Shown here piece after piece: positions 43,593 through 53,122 of a DNA stretch of 64,000 nt; the first letter of the stretch is position 1; each line of letters opens with the position of its first letter. Origin of the DNA: Streptomyces hawaiiensis (GTDB lineage Bacteria > Actinomycetota > Actinomycetes > Streptomycetales > Streptomycetaceae). The notes under the pieces are model-generated. The model had not been told where the DNA came from. It saw only the letters and a program-made list of their open reading frames with translations, and searched no databases. The stretch covers positions 2,852,001 through 2,916,000 of the forward strand of contig NZ_CP021978.1 of NCBI RefSeq assembly GCF_004803895.1. Direction: 5' to 3'. The position numbers and the translations under genes were made by a program.

Positions 43593-43799
43593 ATGACGCA
43601 GATCGACACGAGCAAGGTCAGCCGGTGGGACCAGCACGGCCGGGAGCATGTGGTGCGGGTGCAGCGGACGGGCGTTCAGCGCACGATCAGATGTGACACC
43701 TGCGGCTGGCACAGAGGCGCCCAGTTCCTGCCCTGGCTGAAGGCGGAGGAACACCTGGCGGAGGCCCACCAGGCCACGGTGGATCCGACGGCGGCGTGA
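43593..43799 (+). CDS. small Cys/His protein, possible zinc finger
   Basis: A 68-residue protein starting at ATG 43593 behind GGGAGG. The middle has RTGVQRTIRCDTCGWHRGAQFLPWLKAEEHLAEAH: a CxxC pair followed at about 20-25 residues by His-x(4)-His, a C2H2-like arrangement that could bind zinc. No close functional family recognised. It stands alone between the MFS gene and the unusual leftward gene at 43911. Good SD and G/C-biased codon use support translation. Confidence 0.65.
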   Translation: MTQIDTSKVSRWDQHGREHVVRVQRTGVQRTIRCDTCGWHRGAQFLPWLKAEEHLAEAHQATVDPTAA

Positions 43800-43910
43800 C
43801 GCACGAGCGGCTCGGGCCGTGGAAGCGGGCGCGGTGATCCGTACGGGCAGAGCGAAGGCCCGTCGCAGCGGTGCGCCGGACGGGCCCTGGTGTCGTGCGG
43901 CCGGGCGGCG

Positions 43911-44702
43911 TTACGGAGTCGCGGTGGGGGCGAGGACGTCCGTGAGGAGCTCGTCCTCCGCGCCTATGCACTTGTAGCGGGTGTGCTCGACGATGCTTTC
44001 GTCGGTCGCCGCCTCCTTGTTGCCGACCTCACGTGCGATGTCGTGGAGCGTCTTCTTCTGGAAGGCGGTGTCCATGTCCAGGAACTGACGGCAGGTCCTG
44101 ACCTCCCCGCCGTCGGTGATGCCGTCCCAGGCGCCGCCGTAGGCGAGGCCCGTGATGGCACCGGCCAGGACGAGGACGCCCAGGGTGCCCACGAGCAAGC
44201 GGGGGCGGGCGCCGCCCGTCTGCCCCGACGAGGGCGCCTGCGTGCCCCGGTTGGCGAGAGCGCCGGTTTTCATGCGGCCGTCGTTGATGACGCCGTCGTT
44301 GACCGTCCCGTGGTTGACGCTGCCCGCTGCGGCGGTGGCGCCGGGCGCTGCGGCGATGATCGAGCCCACGTTCCCGTGGATGTGCATGCTGTTGTCCTGG
44401 GATGCCGTGGTGGGGAACCCGTTCGACAGGCTGACCAGCAACTGCCGGAGGTCTGCCTCGGCGTCCGGACGGCTCTGGGCGTACCGGCGGAAGCGGTGGG
44501 CGAGGCGGGCCTCCACACGGCCGGCGTCGCCGGCCCGGACGGCGGCGCGGTCCCGGTCGAGGAGTACGAGGAGGTCGTCGCGGTCGGCGGCGTTGTCCGT
44601 GAGCGTGCGGGCGACGCGGTCACGAGCGGCGGCCCATGCGTCCGATGTCATCGCCTGAGTTACTCCGGAAATGAGCCCGACAATGATCAGCTCGATTCCC
44701 AT
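43911..44702 (-). CDS. unknown one-TM protein with Gly/Asn/His repeat motif
   Basis: A 263-residue protein of unknown function. Residues 1-18 are a hydrophobic N-terminal helix (MGIELIIVGLISGVTQAM). Residues 20-95 are a charged helical region (RDDLLVLLDRDRAAVRAGDAGRVEARLAHRFRR). Residues 104-143 are a short Gly/Asn/His-rich stretch containing SMHIHGNVGSII, GSVNHGTVNDG and VINDG, resembling rungs of a small beta-solenoid. A single TM helix follows at 168-189 (RLLVGTLGVLVLAGAITGLAYG), and the C-terminal 70 residues (two Cys) lie on the other side of the membrane. The layout recalls Streptomyces proteins with short signalling or amyloid-like motifs, but this is only a resemblance. Confidence 0.7.
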   Translation of the reverse strand: MGIELIIVGLISGVTQAMTSDAWAAARDRVARTLTDNAADRDDLLVLLDRDRAAVRAGDAGRVEARLAHRFRRYAQSRPDAEADLRQLLVSLSNGFPTTASQDNSMHIHGNVGSIIAAAPGATAAAGSVNHGTVNDGVINDGRMKTGALANRGTQAPSSGQTGGARPRLLVGTLGVLVLAGAITGLAYGGAWDGITDGGEVRTCRQFLDMDTAFQKKTLHDIAREVGNKEAATDESIVEHTRYKCIGAEDELLTDVLAPTATP

Positions 44703-45056
44703 GATGCTGTCCCTTTCGCCTGCCGGAGCGGCCGAAAAAAGCGGCAGGCAGAGCGATATCTATCAGGCAGCTGTGCGACTCGTAATCACTGGAGCGGCTG
44801 GGGTGACAGGTATCACATCGCCGCCACATGTCGGGATCTACCAGGGCCTCCACGGGTTCCACCGAAGCGGACAGGATGTTCGAAGGCGTTTTGTAGGAGC
44901 GCGACGAACGCCCGCCTCGACGTCAGGTCGTCTATTTTCGGCCACTATCTCGCCGCCGAAATAAATACACAGATCACAACCCCGGGCGTGGCCGAATTCC
45001 TGCACATTAGGGCAGCCTTGGTCTATACATGCAGCGATATTGAATACGGCATACCG
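44703..45056. other. 354-bp non-coding, AT-richer stretch
   Basis: No convincing gene. Bases 44885-45056 are markedly richer in A+T than the window average (for example CGAAATAAATACACAGATCA at 44957-44976 and TCTATACATGCAGCGATATT). The promoter of the 263-residue gene lies at the left edge. No inverted repeat pair, tRNA end or transposase fragment was recognised. It borders a truncated gene, so it may be a relic of a rearrangement. Confidence 0.5.
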
Positions 45057-45464
45057 CTAGCGCGGCGTGAACGCCAGCTTCGCCCCCAGTGCCACGAACG
45101 AGCCCGCGAAGCCCCGCCGCAGCCAGGCCATCACCCGCGGCCGGCCCACGACGTGCCGGCGCACCGACGCGGCCAGCACGCCGTACGCGGCGAACACCAC
45201 GAAGGTCGCCAGCATGAAGACCCCGCCGAGCCCCGTCATCCGCAGCAGCGCGTGCGGCTCCCCGGGGCTCACGAACTGCGGCAGGAACGCGAAGAAGAAG
45301 ATCGTCAGCTTCGGGTTGAGGATGTTGATCAGCACCCCGCGCACGATCACCCGCCGCGCCGGCACCTCCGGGGCGGCCTCCGGCTCCTCCACCACGAGCG
45401 CCTCCTTGTCCCGCACCGTCGCCCACGCCATGTACAGCAGGAAGGCGATGCTCATGCACGTCAC
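45057..45464 (-). pseudogene. truncated LysE-family amino acid exporter
   Basis: The 135-residue reading frame (GTG 45464 to stop 45057) covers only the C-terminal two thirds of a LysE/RhtB exporter: LLYMAWATVRDKEAL, RRVIVRGVLINILNPKLTIFFFAFLPQFVSPGEPHALLRMTGLGGVFMLATFVVFAAYGVLAASVR and GFAGSFVALGAKLAFTPR. Family members are about 205-215 residues; the first 70 or so, including the NLTPGP signature helix, are missing and I do not find them upstream in any frame. Probably a pseudogene left by an internal deletion; two MocR-like direct repeats lie immediately upstream at 45489-45524. Confidence 0.72.
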
Positions 45465-45488
45465 CCTGGCGCGGTCCCCGCCCCGGGA

Positions 45489-45524
45489 ACAGGACCAATC
45501 GGCCCCGGCGCTACAGGACCAGTC
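45489..45524. promoter_or_regulatory. direct repeats ACAGGACCA(A/G)TC, possible MocR-type operator
   Basis: ACAGGACCAATC (45489-45500) is repeated as ACAGGACCAGTC (45513-45524), start-to-start 24 bp with one mismatch. Direct repeats of this kind are the usual target form of MocR/GntR-aminotransferase regulators, which often control LysE exporters. They lie about 25 bp before the truncated LysE reading frame. No such regulator is in the window. Confidence 0.45.
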
Positions 45525-45668
45525 CCCCGCACCCCAAAGACCTCAAGACCCCCACCGCTCGACACACTTCACACCCGCTCCGACAATGGAAGTGCCGGCG
45601 AGCGGTCTCCCCGGCGGCGCCTGCCCACCGGTCGCGCGGAACTCCTGCGCCGCCCGAGGGAGCGCGCC

Positions 45669-46772
45669 ATGACGATCCGTATCGCCACCTTCAACACGGA
45701 GAACCTCTTCCGCCGCCCCAAGGTCTTCCGCCTGCCGGGCGACAAGCAGCGCCGCGAGATCCTCGACGACTACACCGAGCTGGTCTCCCTCCTGGAGCAG
45801 AAGACCTACGACGACGGCACCAAGGCCCGTATCGCCGAACTCCTCAAGAAGCACCGGGCGCACGACTCGCGCAAGGACAGGCCGTTCTTCGTCAACGAGA
45901 CGCGCGGCCAGGGCACGCTGTTCAAGACCAGAGGCAGCGGCGAGCACGTCACCTTCGAGATCGTCGCCAAGGGCCGCCCGGGGTGGACGGGCTGGGTGGA
46001 GCTGGTCCGTGACGACCTCGACTGGGAGGCCGTGCACAACACCGGCCGGGTGATCGCCGAGGTCGACGCCGACATCCTGCTCACCGTGGAGGTGGAGGAC
46101 CGCACGACCCTGCGCCGCTTCAACGAGCAGGTGCTGGGCGCCGGCCTGAAGAAGACGCCGTACCCCTACGACATGGTGATCGACGGCAACGACCCGCGCG
46201 GCATCGACGTGGGGATCCTCAGCCGCCATCCGATCACGTCCATGCGGTCCCACGTGTTCGACCCCGACCCGGACCGTCCGGGCGCGTACCTCTTCAGCCG
46301 GGACTGCCCGGAGTACGAGATCCACATCGGCGGCACGCCGCTGTGGATGCTGGGCAACCACCTCAAGAGCCAGAGCGGCGACGACCCGGAACTGCGCGTC
46401 GCCCAGGCCCGGCGGGTGGCGTCGATCTATCAGGCCGCCCTGGAGCGCTCCCCGTACGTCGTGGTCGCAGGCGACCTCAACGACGAGCCGTCCAGCGAGG
46501 CGATCCGGGCCCTGCTGGGCACGGGCCTGCGGGACGTGATGAGTCACCCGTCCTACCGGGGCGCCCCGGGCACGCACGGCACAGGCAACTCCGAGAGCCA
46601 GAAGCTCGACTACGTGATGCTGCCGCCGCCGCTGTGGGAGCAGGTGCAGCACGTGGAGGCCGAACGGCGCGGCATCTGGGCGCCCTCGACCGTCAAGTCC
46701 TTCGACACGGTCACCTCGAAGTTCAACCGCGCCTCGGACCACGCGGCCGTCTCCGTCGATCTGGACCTGTGA
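45669..46772 (+). CDS. endonuclease/exonuclease/phosphatase (EEP) family protein
   Basis: A 367-residue cytoplasmic EEP-fold hydrolase. Metal and catalytic signatures: IATFNTENLFRRP at the N-terminus, LLTVEVEDRTTLRRFNEQVL (Glu of the metal site), GIDVGILSRHPI, LWMLGNHLKSQSGDD, VVVAGDLNDEPSSEAI and the terminal ASDHAAVSVDL. It could be a nuclease or phosphodiesterase; substrate unknown. It starts at ATG 45669, and a convergent terminator follows. Confidence 0.87.
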   Translation: MTIRIATFNTENLFRRPKVFRLPGDKQRREILDDYTELVSLLEQKTYDDGTKARIAELLKKHRAHDSRKDRPFFVNETRGQGTLFKTRGSGEHVTFEIVAKGRPGWTGWVELVRDDLDWEAVHNTGRVIAEVDADILLTVEVEDRTTLRRFNEQVLGAGLKKTPYPYDMVIDGNDPRGIDVGILSRHPITSMRSHVFDPDPDRPGAYLFSRDCPEYEIHIGGTPLWMLGNHLKSQSGDDPELRVAQARRVASIYQAALERSPYVVVAGDLNDEPSSEAIRALLGTGLRDVMSHPSYRGAPGTHGTGNSESQKLDYVMLPPPLWEQVQHVEAERRGIWAPSTVKSFDTVTSKFNRASDHAAVSVDLDL

Positions 46773-46778
46773 AACGCG

Positions 46779-46816
46779 GCGGTGCCGGGCCCCTCCGAGG
46801 AGGAACCCGGCACCGC
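46779..46816. terminator. shared hairpin terminator between EEP and glyQS genes
   Basis: GCGGTGCCGGG (46779-46789) pairs perfectly with CCCGGCACCGC (46806-46816), loop 16 nt. It lies between two converging stops (46772 and 46834). Confidence 0.7.
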
Positions 46817-46833
46817 GGCCCGGCGAAACCCGA

Positions 46834-48216
<1,383 letters not shown>

Positions 48217-48364
48217 GGTGCTCTCTTCATTACGACGACGGGCGACGAAGCGAGATGCTTCCAGCGAATGCTTCAGGTTACCGGCGGGGGCGCCCCCTCA
48301 ATCAAATCGCTCCCCCTCGGGCCACCGCCGGCCCCCTCGGGATCCCGCTCTTCAGCCGGTTTGT

Positions 48365-48402
48365 TGACAACGGTTTCCATATTTGTTGAAAATGAGTGTC
48401 AT
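48365..48402 (+). promoter_or_regulatory. znu promoter with tandem Zur boxes
   Basis: TGAAAATGAGTGTCA (48388-48402) matches the actinobacterial Zur box TGaaAatgatTttCA. A second, weaker copy, TGACAACGGTTTCCA, lies at 48366-48380; the two are 22 bp apart, on the same DNA face. A promoter TTGACA (48365-48370), 18-bp spacer, GAAAAT (48389-48394) is buried in them, so Zur-Zn would block polymerase. The predicted +1 falls at the znuA ATG. Confidence 0.78.
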
Positions 48403-49366
48403 GAACGTACGACGACGCCTCATACCCGCCGCCCTGGCCTCCGCTCTCGGCCTCGGCGCCCTGACCGCCTGCTCCAGCGACAGCGCGGCCTCGGGCAACA
48501 CGGACAAGTTCGACGTCGTCGCGTCGTTCTACCCGATGGCGTTCCTCGCCGAGCAGATCGGCGGCGACCACGCGAACGTCACCAGCCTGACCGAGCCCGG
48601 CCAGGAGCCGCACGACCTGGAGATCAGCACCAAGCAGCGCGCGCAGCTGGAGGAGGCCGACGCGGCGCTCTACCTCAAGGGCCTCCAGCCCGCCGTCGAC
48701 GAGGCCGTCGGCCAGACGGGCATCAAGACCAAGATCGACGCGGCCGGCCTGACCCACCTCGAGGACCACGGCACCGGCGGCCACACCCACGAGGGCGAGG
48801 AGGGCCACTCCGAGGAGGAAGGCCACTCCGAGGAGGAGGAGCACGGCCGCGACCCGCACGTCTGGCTCGACCCGGTGAAGTACGCCGAGATCGCCCAGGG
48901 CGTCGGCAAGGCCTTCGAGAAGGCCGACCCGGACCACGCGGCCGACTACAAGAAGAACACCGAAGCCCTGGTCACGAAGCTGAAGGGCCTGGACAGCGAC
49001 TTCGAGAACGGCCTGAAGAACTCCAAGTCCAAGGTCTTCTTCACCAACCACGCCGCCTTCGGCTACCTCGCCGAGCGCTACGGCCTCACCCAGGAGGCCA
49101 TCTCCGGCATCGACCCCGAGAGCGAGCCCAGCGGCGCCCGGGTCCGGGAGCTCCAGCAGGAGGCCAAGGCCGACGGCGTCACCACCGTCTTCTACGAGAC
49201 ACTGGTCTCCGACAAGACCGCGAAGACCCTCGCCCGCGACGCGGACCTGAAGACGGACGTCCTCGACCCGCTCGAGGGCATCACCGACAAGTCCCGCGGC
49301 GACGACTACTTCCAGGTCATGGAAGCCAACCTCAAGGCCCTTCAGGCGGCCCTGGGAGCCAAGTGA
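48402..49366 (+). CDS. znuA: zinc ABC transporter substrate-binding lipoprotein
   Basis: A 321-residue cluster A-I metal-binding protein. The lipoprotein signal MNVRRRLIPAALASALGLGA ends in lipobox LTAC (Cys24). Zinc ligands of the family are seen: His in QEPHDLEISTKQR, His in DPHVWLDPVKYAEI, His in FFTNHAAFGYLAERYGL and Asp near the C-terminus. A His/Glu-rich loop (HTHEGEEGHSEEEGHSEEEE) between the first two ligands is typical of high-affinity zinc rather than manganese proteins. ATG 48402 is chosen; in-frame ATGs at 48393 and earlier lie inside the Zur box. First gene of znuA-znuC-znuB. Confidence 0.93.
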
Positions 49367-49386
49367 TCGACCCATCGGAGGACGGC

Positions 49387-50154
49387 ATGACCGAGCCCGT
49401 CGTATCCCTGCGCGGCGTCCGCGCGGACCTGGGCTCGCGCCCCGTGCTGCGCGGCATCGACCTCACCGTGCGCCGCGGCGAGGTCGTCGCCCTGCTCGGC
49501 GCGAACGGCTCGGGCAAGTCGACGGCCGTGCGCGGCATCATCGGCCAGGTGCAGACCGCCGCCGGCGAGATCGAGCTGTTCGGCACGGACCGCGGGCGGT
49601 TCCGCGACTGGCACCGCGTGGGCTACGTCCCGCAGCGCACCACGGCCGCGGGCGGCGTGCCCGCCACGGTGACCGAGGTGGTCTCCTCCGGCCGCCTGTC
49701 CCGGGCCCGCTTCGGCGTGCTGCGCAAGGCCGACCACGCGGCCGTACGGCGTGCCCTGGACCTCGTCGGCATGGCCGACCGGGCCAAGGACTCGGTCGAC
49801 GCCCTCTCCGGCGGCCAGCACCAGCGCGTCCTGATCGCCCGCGCGCTCGCCTCCGAACCCGAGCTGCTGATCATGGACGAGCCGATGGCCGGCGTCGACC
49901 TGGCCAGCCAGGAGGTCCTCGCGCACACCCTCCGGGAGCAGGTCTCCCAGGGCTCCACGGTCCTGCTCGTGCTGCACGAACTGGGCCCGCTGGAGCCCCT
50001 CATCGACCGGGCGGTCGTCCTGCGCGACGGCTGCGTCGTCCACGACGGCCCGCCCCCGAAGGCCGTCGGGCAGCACGCGCTTCCCGGCCACGACCACGTG
50101 CACCCGCACGCACCCGCGGGCCACGAACCGATCCGCACGGGACTGCTGAGCTGA
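49387..50154 (+). CDS. znuC: zinc ABC transporter ATP-binding protein
   Basis: A 255-residue ABC ATPase: Walker A GANGSGKST, signature LSGGQHQRVLIARAL, Walker B LLIMDEPMAGVD and switch His in VLLVLHELGPL. The C-terminus has a His-rich tail (GQHALPGHDHVHPHAPAGHE), often seen in zinc importers. It starts at ATG 49387 after CGGAGG, 20 bp beyond znuA, and shares one base with the znuB start (TGATG). Confidence 0.93.
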   Translation: MTEPVVSLRGVRADLGSRPVLRGIDLTVRRGEVVALLGANGSGKSTAVRGIIGQVQTAAGEIELFGTDRGRFRDWHRVGYVPQRTTAAGGVPATVTEVVSSGRLSRARFGVLRKADHAAVRRALDLVGMADRAKDSVDALSGGQHQRVLIARALASEPELLIMDEPMAGVDLASQEVLAHTLREQVSQGSTVLLVLHELGPLEPLIDRAVVLRDGCVVHDGPPPKAVGQHALPGHDHVHPHAPAGHEPIRTGLLS

Positions 50155-51056
50155 TGGACTTCCTCGACTACGCCTTCATGCAGCGGGCCCTGCTCGCCGC
50201 CGTCCTGGTCGGCATCACCGCCCCCGCGGTGGGCATCTACCTGGTCCAGCGCCGTCAGGCCCTGATGGGCGACGGCATCGGCCACGTGGCGATGACCGGC
50301 GTCGGCCTCGGCTTCCTGCTGACCTGGTCCCCGGTGTGGATGGCGACCCTCGTCTCCGTCCTCGGCGCGGTCCTCATGGAGCTGATCCGCTGGTACGGCA
50401 AGACCCGCGGCGACCTCGCCCTCGCGATGCTGTTCTACGGCGGCATGGCCGGCGGTGTGATGTTCATCAACCTCGCGCCGACGGGCTCCAACGCCAACCT
50501 GACGTCGTACCTGTTCGGCTCCCTGTCGACGGTGTCCGAGTCGGACGTCACGGCCATCTGCGCCCTGGCCGCCTTCGTCGTGCTGGTCACCCTCGGCCTG
50601 CGCCGGCAGCTGTTCGCGGTCAGCCAGGACGAGGAGTTCGCCCGGGTGACGGGCCTGCCGGTGCGCGCCCTGAACCTGCTGACGGCGGTCACCGCGGCCG
50701 TCACGGTGACCGTGGCGATGCGCGTGGTGGGCCTGCTGCTGGTCAGCGCGCTGATGGTGGTGCCCGTCGCGGCCGCCCAGCAGATCGGCCGCAGCTTCGC
50801 CGCGACGTTCGCGATCGCCGTCGCCATCGGTGTGAGCGTGACGATCGGCGGCACGGTCACCTCGTACTACCAGGACGTGCCGCCCGGCGCGACGATCGTG
50901 CTGCTGACCATCGGCGCGTTCATCGTGCTGACGGCGCTCGCGGCCCCGCTGGCCCGCCGCCGCGCCCGCTCGGCGGCTGCCGCGAATCCGACGGCCGACC
51001 CCGCCGAATGCGCCATCCCGGGCAGCCGGGCGGCAGCGGACGAAGTCGGCGTCTGA
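50154..51056 (+). CDS. znuB: zinc ABC transporter permease
   Basis: A 300-residue ABC-3 family permease with about eight helices (YAFMQRALLAAVLVGITAPAVGIYLVQRRQALMGDGIGHVAMTGVGLGF is the family N-terminus). It completes the ZnuACB importer under Zur control. Its ATG overlaps the znuC stop, and zur follows after 58 bp. Confidence 0.93.
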   Translation: MDFLDYAFMQRALLAAVLVGITAPAVGIYLVQRRQALMGDGIGHVAMTGVGLGFLLTWSPVWMATLVSVLGAVLMELIRWYGKTRGDLALAMLFYGGMAGGVMFINLAPTGSNANLTSYLFGSLSTVSESDVTAICALAAFVVLVTLGLRRQLFAVSQDEEFARVTGLPVRALNLLTAVTAAVTVTVAMRVVGLLLVSALMVVPVAAAQQIGRSFAATFAIAVAIGVSVTIGGTVTSYYQDVPPGATIVLLTIGAFIVLTALAAPLARRRARSAAAANPTADPAECAIPGSRAAADEVGV

Positions 51057-51114
51057 CCGCCCCCACCCCGGACTGGCACAATGGCCCGGGCAAGGCAGAC
51101 GTGAGGAGGCAACG

Positions 51115-51534
51115 GTGACGACCGCTGGACCGTCCGTGAAGGGCCGCGCCACCAAGCAGCGGGCCGCTGTGTCGGCGGCCCTGCAGGAGGTCGACGAGTT
51201 CCGCAGCGCGCAGGAACTGCACGACATGCTCAAGCACAAAGGCGACTCGGTCGGGCTCACCACGGTCTACCGCACCCTGCAGTCCCTCGCCGACGCCGGC
51301 GAGGTCGACGTCCTGCGCACCGCCGACGGCGAGTCCGTCTACCGCCGCTGCTCCACCGACGACCATCACCACCACCTCGTGTGCCGCAGCTGCGGCAAGG
51401 CCGTCGAGGTCGAGGGGCCGGCCGTGGAGAAGTGGGCCGAGTCCATCGCCGCGGAGCATGGTTATGTGAACGTGGCGCATACGGTTGAGATCTTCGGCAC
51501 GTGCGCCGGCTGTGCGGGGGCCTCCGGCGGTTGA
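51115..51534 (+). CDS. zur: zinc uptake regulator, FUR family
   Basis: A 139-residue FUR-family repressor: winged helix (KGRATKQRAAVSAALQEVDEFRSAQELHDML; VGLTTVYRTLQSLADAGEVDVLRTADGESVYRRC), metal-binding DDHHHHLVCRSCGKAVEVEGPAVEKWAES and a C-terminal CAGC structural zinc pair. Linked to znuACB and Zur boxes, so a zinc-responsive repressor rather than Fur or PerR. GTG 51115 follows GAGGAGG at 5-nt spacing. Confidence 0.95.
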   Translation: MTTAGPSVKGRATKQRAAVSAALQEVDEFRSAQELHDMLKHKGDSVGLTTVYRTLQSLADAGEVDVLRTADGESVYRRCSTDDHHHHLVCRSCGKAVEVEGPAVEKWAESIAAEHGYVNVAHTVEIFGTCAGCAGASGG

Positions 51535-51586
51535 GCCGTTTCGCTCCCCGCCGTGGGGGTGAGGTCGCGTTGCCCGCCGCGGGTGT

Positions 51587-51645
51587 GTGGGGGTTGTCGC
51601 GCCCCGCGGCGGAGCCGCAAATCGGCACAGCCCCGCGCCCCTGGG
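51587..51645. repeat. dispersed GC-rich intergenic repeat (Streptomyces type)
   Basis: The gap after zur holds GTGGGGGTTGTCGCGCCCCG then CGGCGGAGCCGCAAATCGGC and ACAGCCCCGCGCCCCT. From memory this is a short sequence found between genes in many Streptomyces chromosomes; it shares the TTGTCGCGCC core with 693-730. The GGCGGAGCCGC part is a small hairpin. No function known to me. Confidence 0.45.
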
Positions 51646-51672
51646 GTGGGTGGCGCTGAGGCCGGGAGCCGG

Positions 51673-53061
51673 CTAGAGGCCCCTTGGGCTGAGTTTGTGG
51701 CGGGCGAGGAGGGACAGGGCGGTTGAGGTCAGGATCACGGTGCCGCCGACTCGCAGGATGAGGTCGTAGGCGTGCTCCGGGCCGGTCTCCGGGGTGAGCG
51801 AGGTGATGGCCGCCGCTACGGCCGCGAGGCCGATGGCGCCGAGCGTGACGAGGGCGGTGAGGACGACGCCCGAGGCCTCTCCGGCGCGGGCGGGTGAGAC
51901 GACCTGCTGGGTGGCCACGCTGGCGAAGGTCCAGCCCAGGCCGAGCCCGAGCGCGCACCAGGTGAAGACCGGCAGGTAGAACCACCAGGACCAGGCCCAG
52001 CTCAGCCCGATCATGCCGGTGCCGGCGATGAGCCCGGCCAGGGCCATGACGCTGGTGGCGCGCATTCGGCCGGACAGCCAGGCGCCGATGGGCCCCGAGC
52101 AGGCCACCATGACGGCCGGGGCGAGGAACACCGTGCCGGACAGGATCGCCGACAGTCCGCGCACCTGCTGCAACTGCAGGGTGGCGAGGAACACGGTGAC
52201 GGCGTAGCCCATGTTGGCGACCGATCCCATCACGGTGACGAGGTCGAAGCGGATGTTGCGGAAGAGCCGAAAGTCCACCAGCGGATGCGGGCAGGTCCGC
52301 TCCCGCAGGACGAAGAGGCCGCCGGCCACCACGGCGACCCCGAACAGGGCGAGCGTGCGGGCGTGGTCCCAGCCCCAGGCGCTTCCCCGCTCCACGGCCA
52401 GGGTCAGGGCGGCCAGGCTCGTCACGACGGCCAGACAGCCGGGCAGGTCGATCTGGCGCGGGGCGCTCTCGTCCCGCGAGTCGGGGACGTACCGCAGGGC
52501 GATCAGCAGGGAGAGGGCGCTGAGCGGGGCCAGCAGCCAGAAGATCCACCGCCAGCCGGGCCCGTCGGTGAAGCCGCCGCCGACGAACGGCCCGAGGGCG
52601 GTGCCGACGTTGGCGATCCCGAACATCGCCCCGAGCGCCCGGGCCCGGGTCTCCCCGGGAAAGGCGTTCGTGATCACGGAGACCGACACGGGGAAGATCA
52701 GCGCCGCGCCCGCGCCCTGCACGATCCGGGCCACGACGAGCACACCGAGGCTCGGCGCGAGAGCGCAGCCGACGGAGGCGGCGGCGAACAGCCCGGTCCC
52801 GGCCAGCAGGACCGGACGCCGGCCGAGGAGATCTCCCAGCCGCCCACCGACGATGAACAGGCAGCCGACGGCGAGCATGTAGGCGGAAAGGGTCCACTGC
52901 GCCGCGGAGACCGTCGTGTCCAGCTCGTCGGAGATCCCGGGGATGGCCAGGTTGAGCGCGAAGAAGTCCAGCTGGATGCAGAACAGGGCCAGCGAGGCCG
53001 CGAGGAAGACCCCGGTCTGTTTCGTGGTCCGCCGAGGTGCGCTGACGGCAGTGGAACCCAT
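51673..53061 (-). CDS. MFS transporter, DHA2 family
   Basis: A 462-residue major facilitator with about 14 helices: FALNLAIPGISDELDTTVSAAQWTLSAYML near TM1-2, GGRLGDLLGRRPVLLAG (motif A) and NVGTALGPFVGGGFTDGPGWRWIFWLLAPLSALSLL (motif C). Probable proton-driven exporter of a drug or metabolite. ATG 53061 (MGSTAVSAPRRTTKQTG) starts just before TM1; the longer open frame upstream is not needed. It stands alone, running towards zur. Confidence 0.88.
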   Translation of the reverse strand: MGSTAVSAPRRTTKQTGVFLAASLALFCIQLDFFALNLAIPGISDELDTTVSAAQWTLSAYMLAVGCLFIVGGRLGDLLGRRPVLLAGTGLFAAASVGCALAPSLGVLVVARIVQGAGAALIFPVSVSVITNAFPGETRARALGAMFGIANVGTALGPFVGGGFTDGPGWRWIFWLLAPLSALSLLIALRYVPDSRDESAPRQIDLPGCLAVVTSLAALTLAVERGSAWGWDHARTLALFGVAVVAGGLFVLRERTCPHPLVDFRLFRNIRFDLVTVMGSVANMGYAVTVFLATLQLQQVRGLSAILSGTVFLAPAVMVACSGPIGAWLSGRMRATSVMALAGLIAGTGMIGLSWAWSWWFYLPVFTWCALGLGLGWTFASVATQQVVSPARAGEASGVVLTALVTLGAIGLAAVAAAITSLTPETGPEHAYDLILRVGGTVILTSTALSLLARHKLSPRGL

Positions 53062-53122
53062 GCCACCAGCACACCGCCGCTGTGGCCCGGCTGCCACCCG
53101 AGGGCTGCCGGGCCTTCGCGCG

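Noticed and set aside
44703-45056. The AT-rich stretch considered as an insertion sequence or tRNA-linked integration site
   Set aside because: No transposase remnant, terminal inverted repeats, target duplication or tRNA-like fold could be found by eye.
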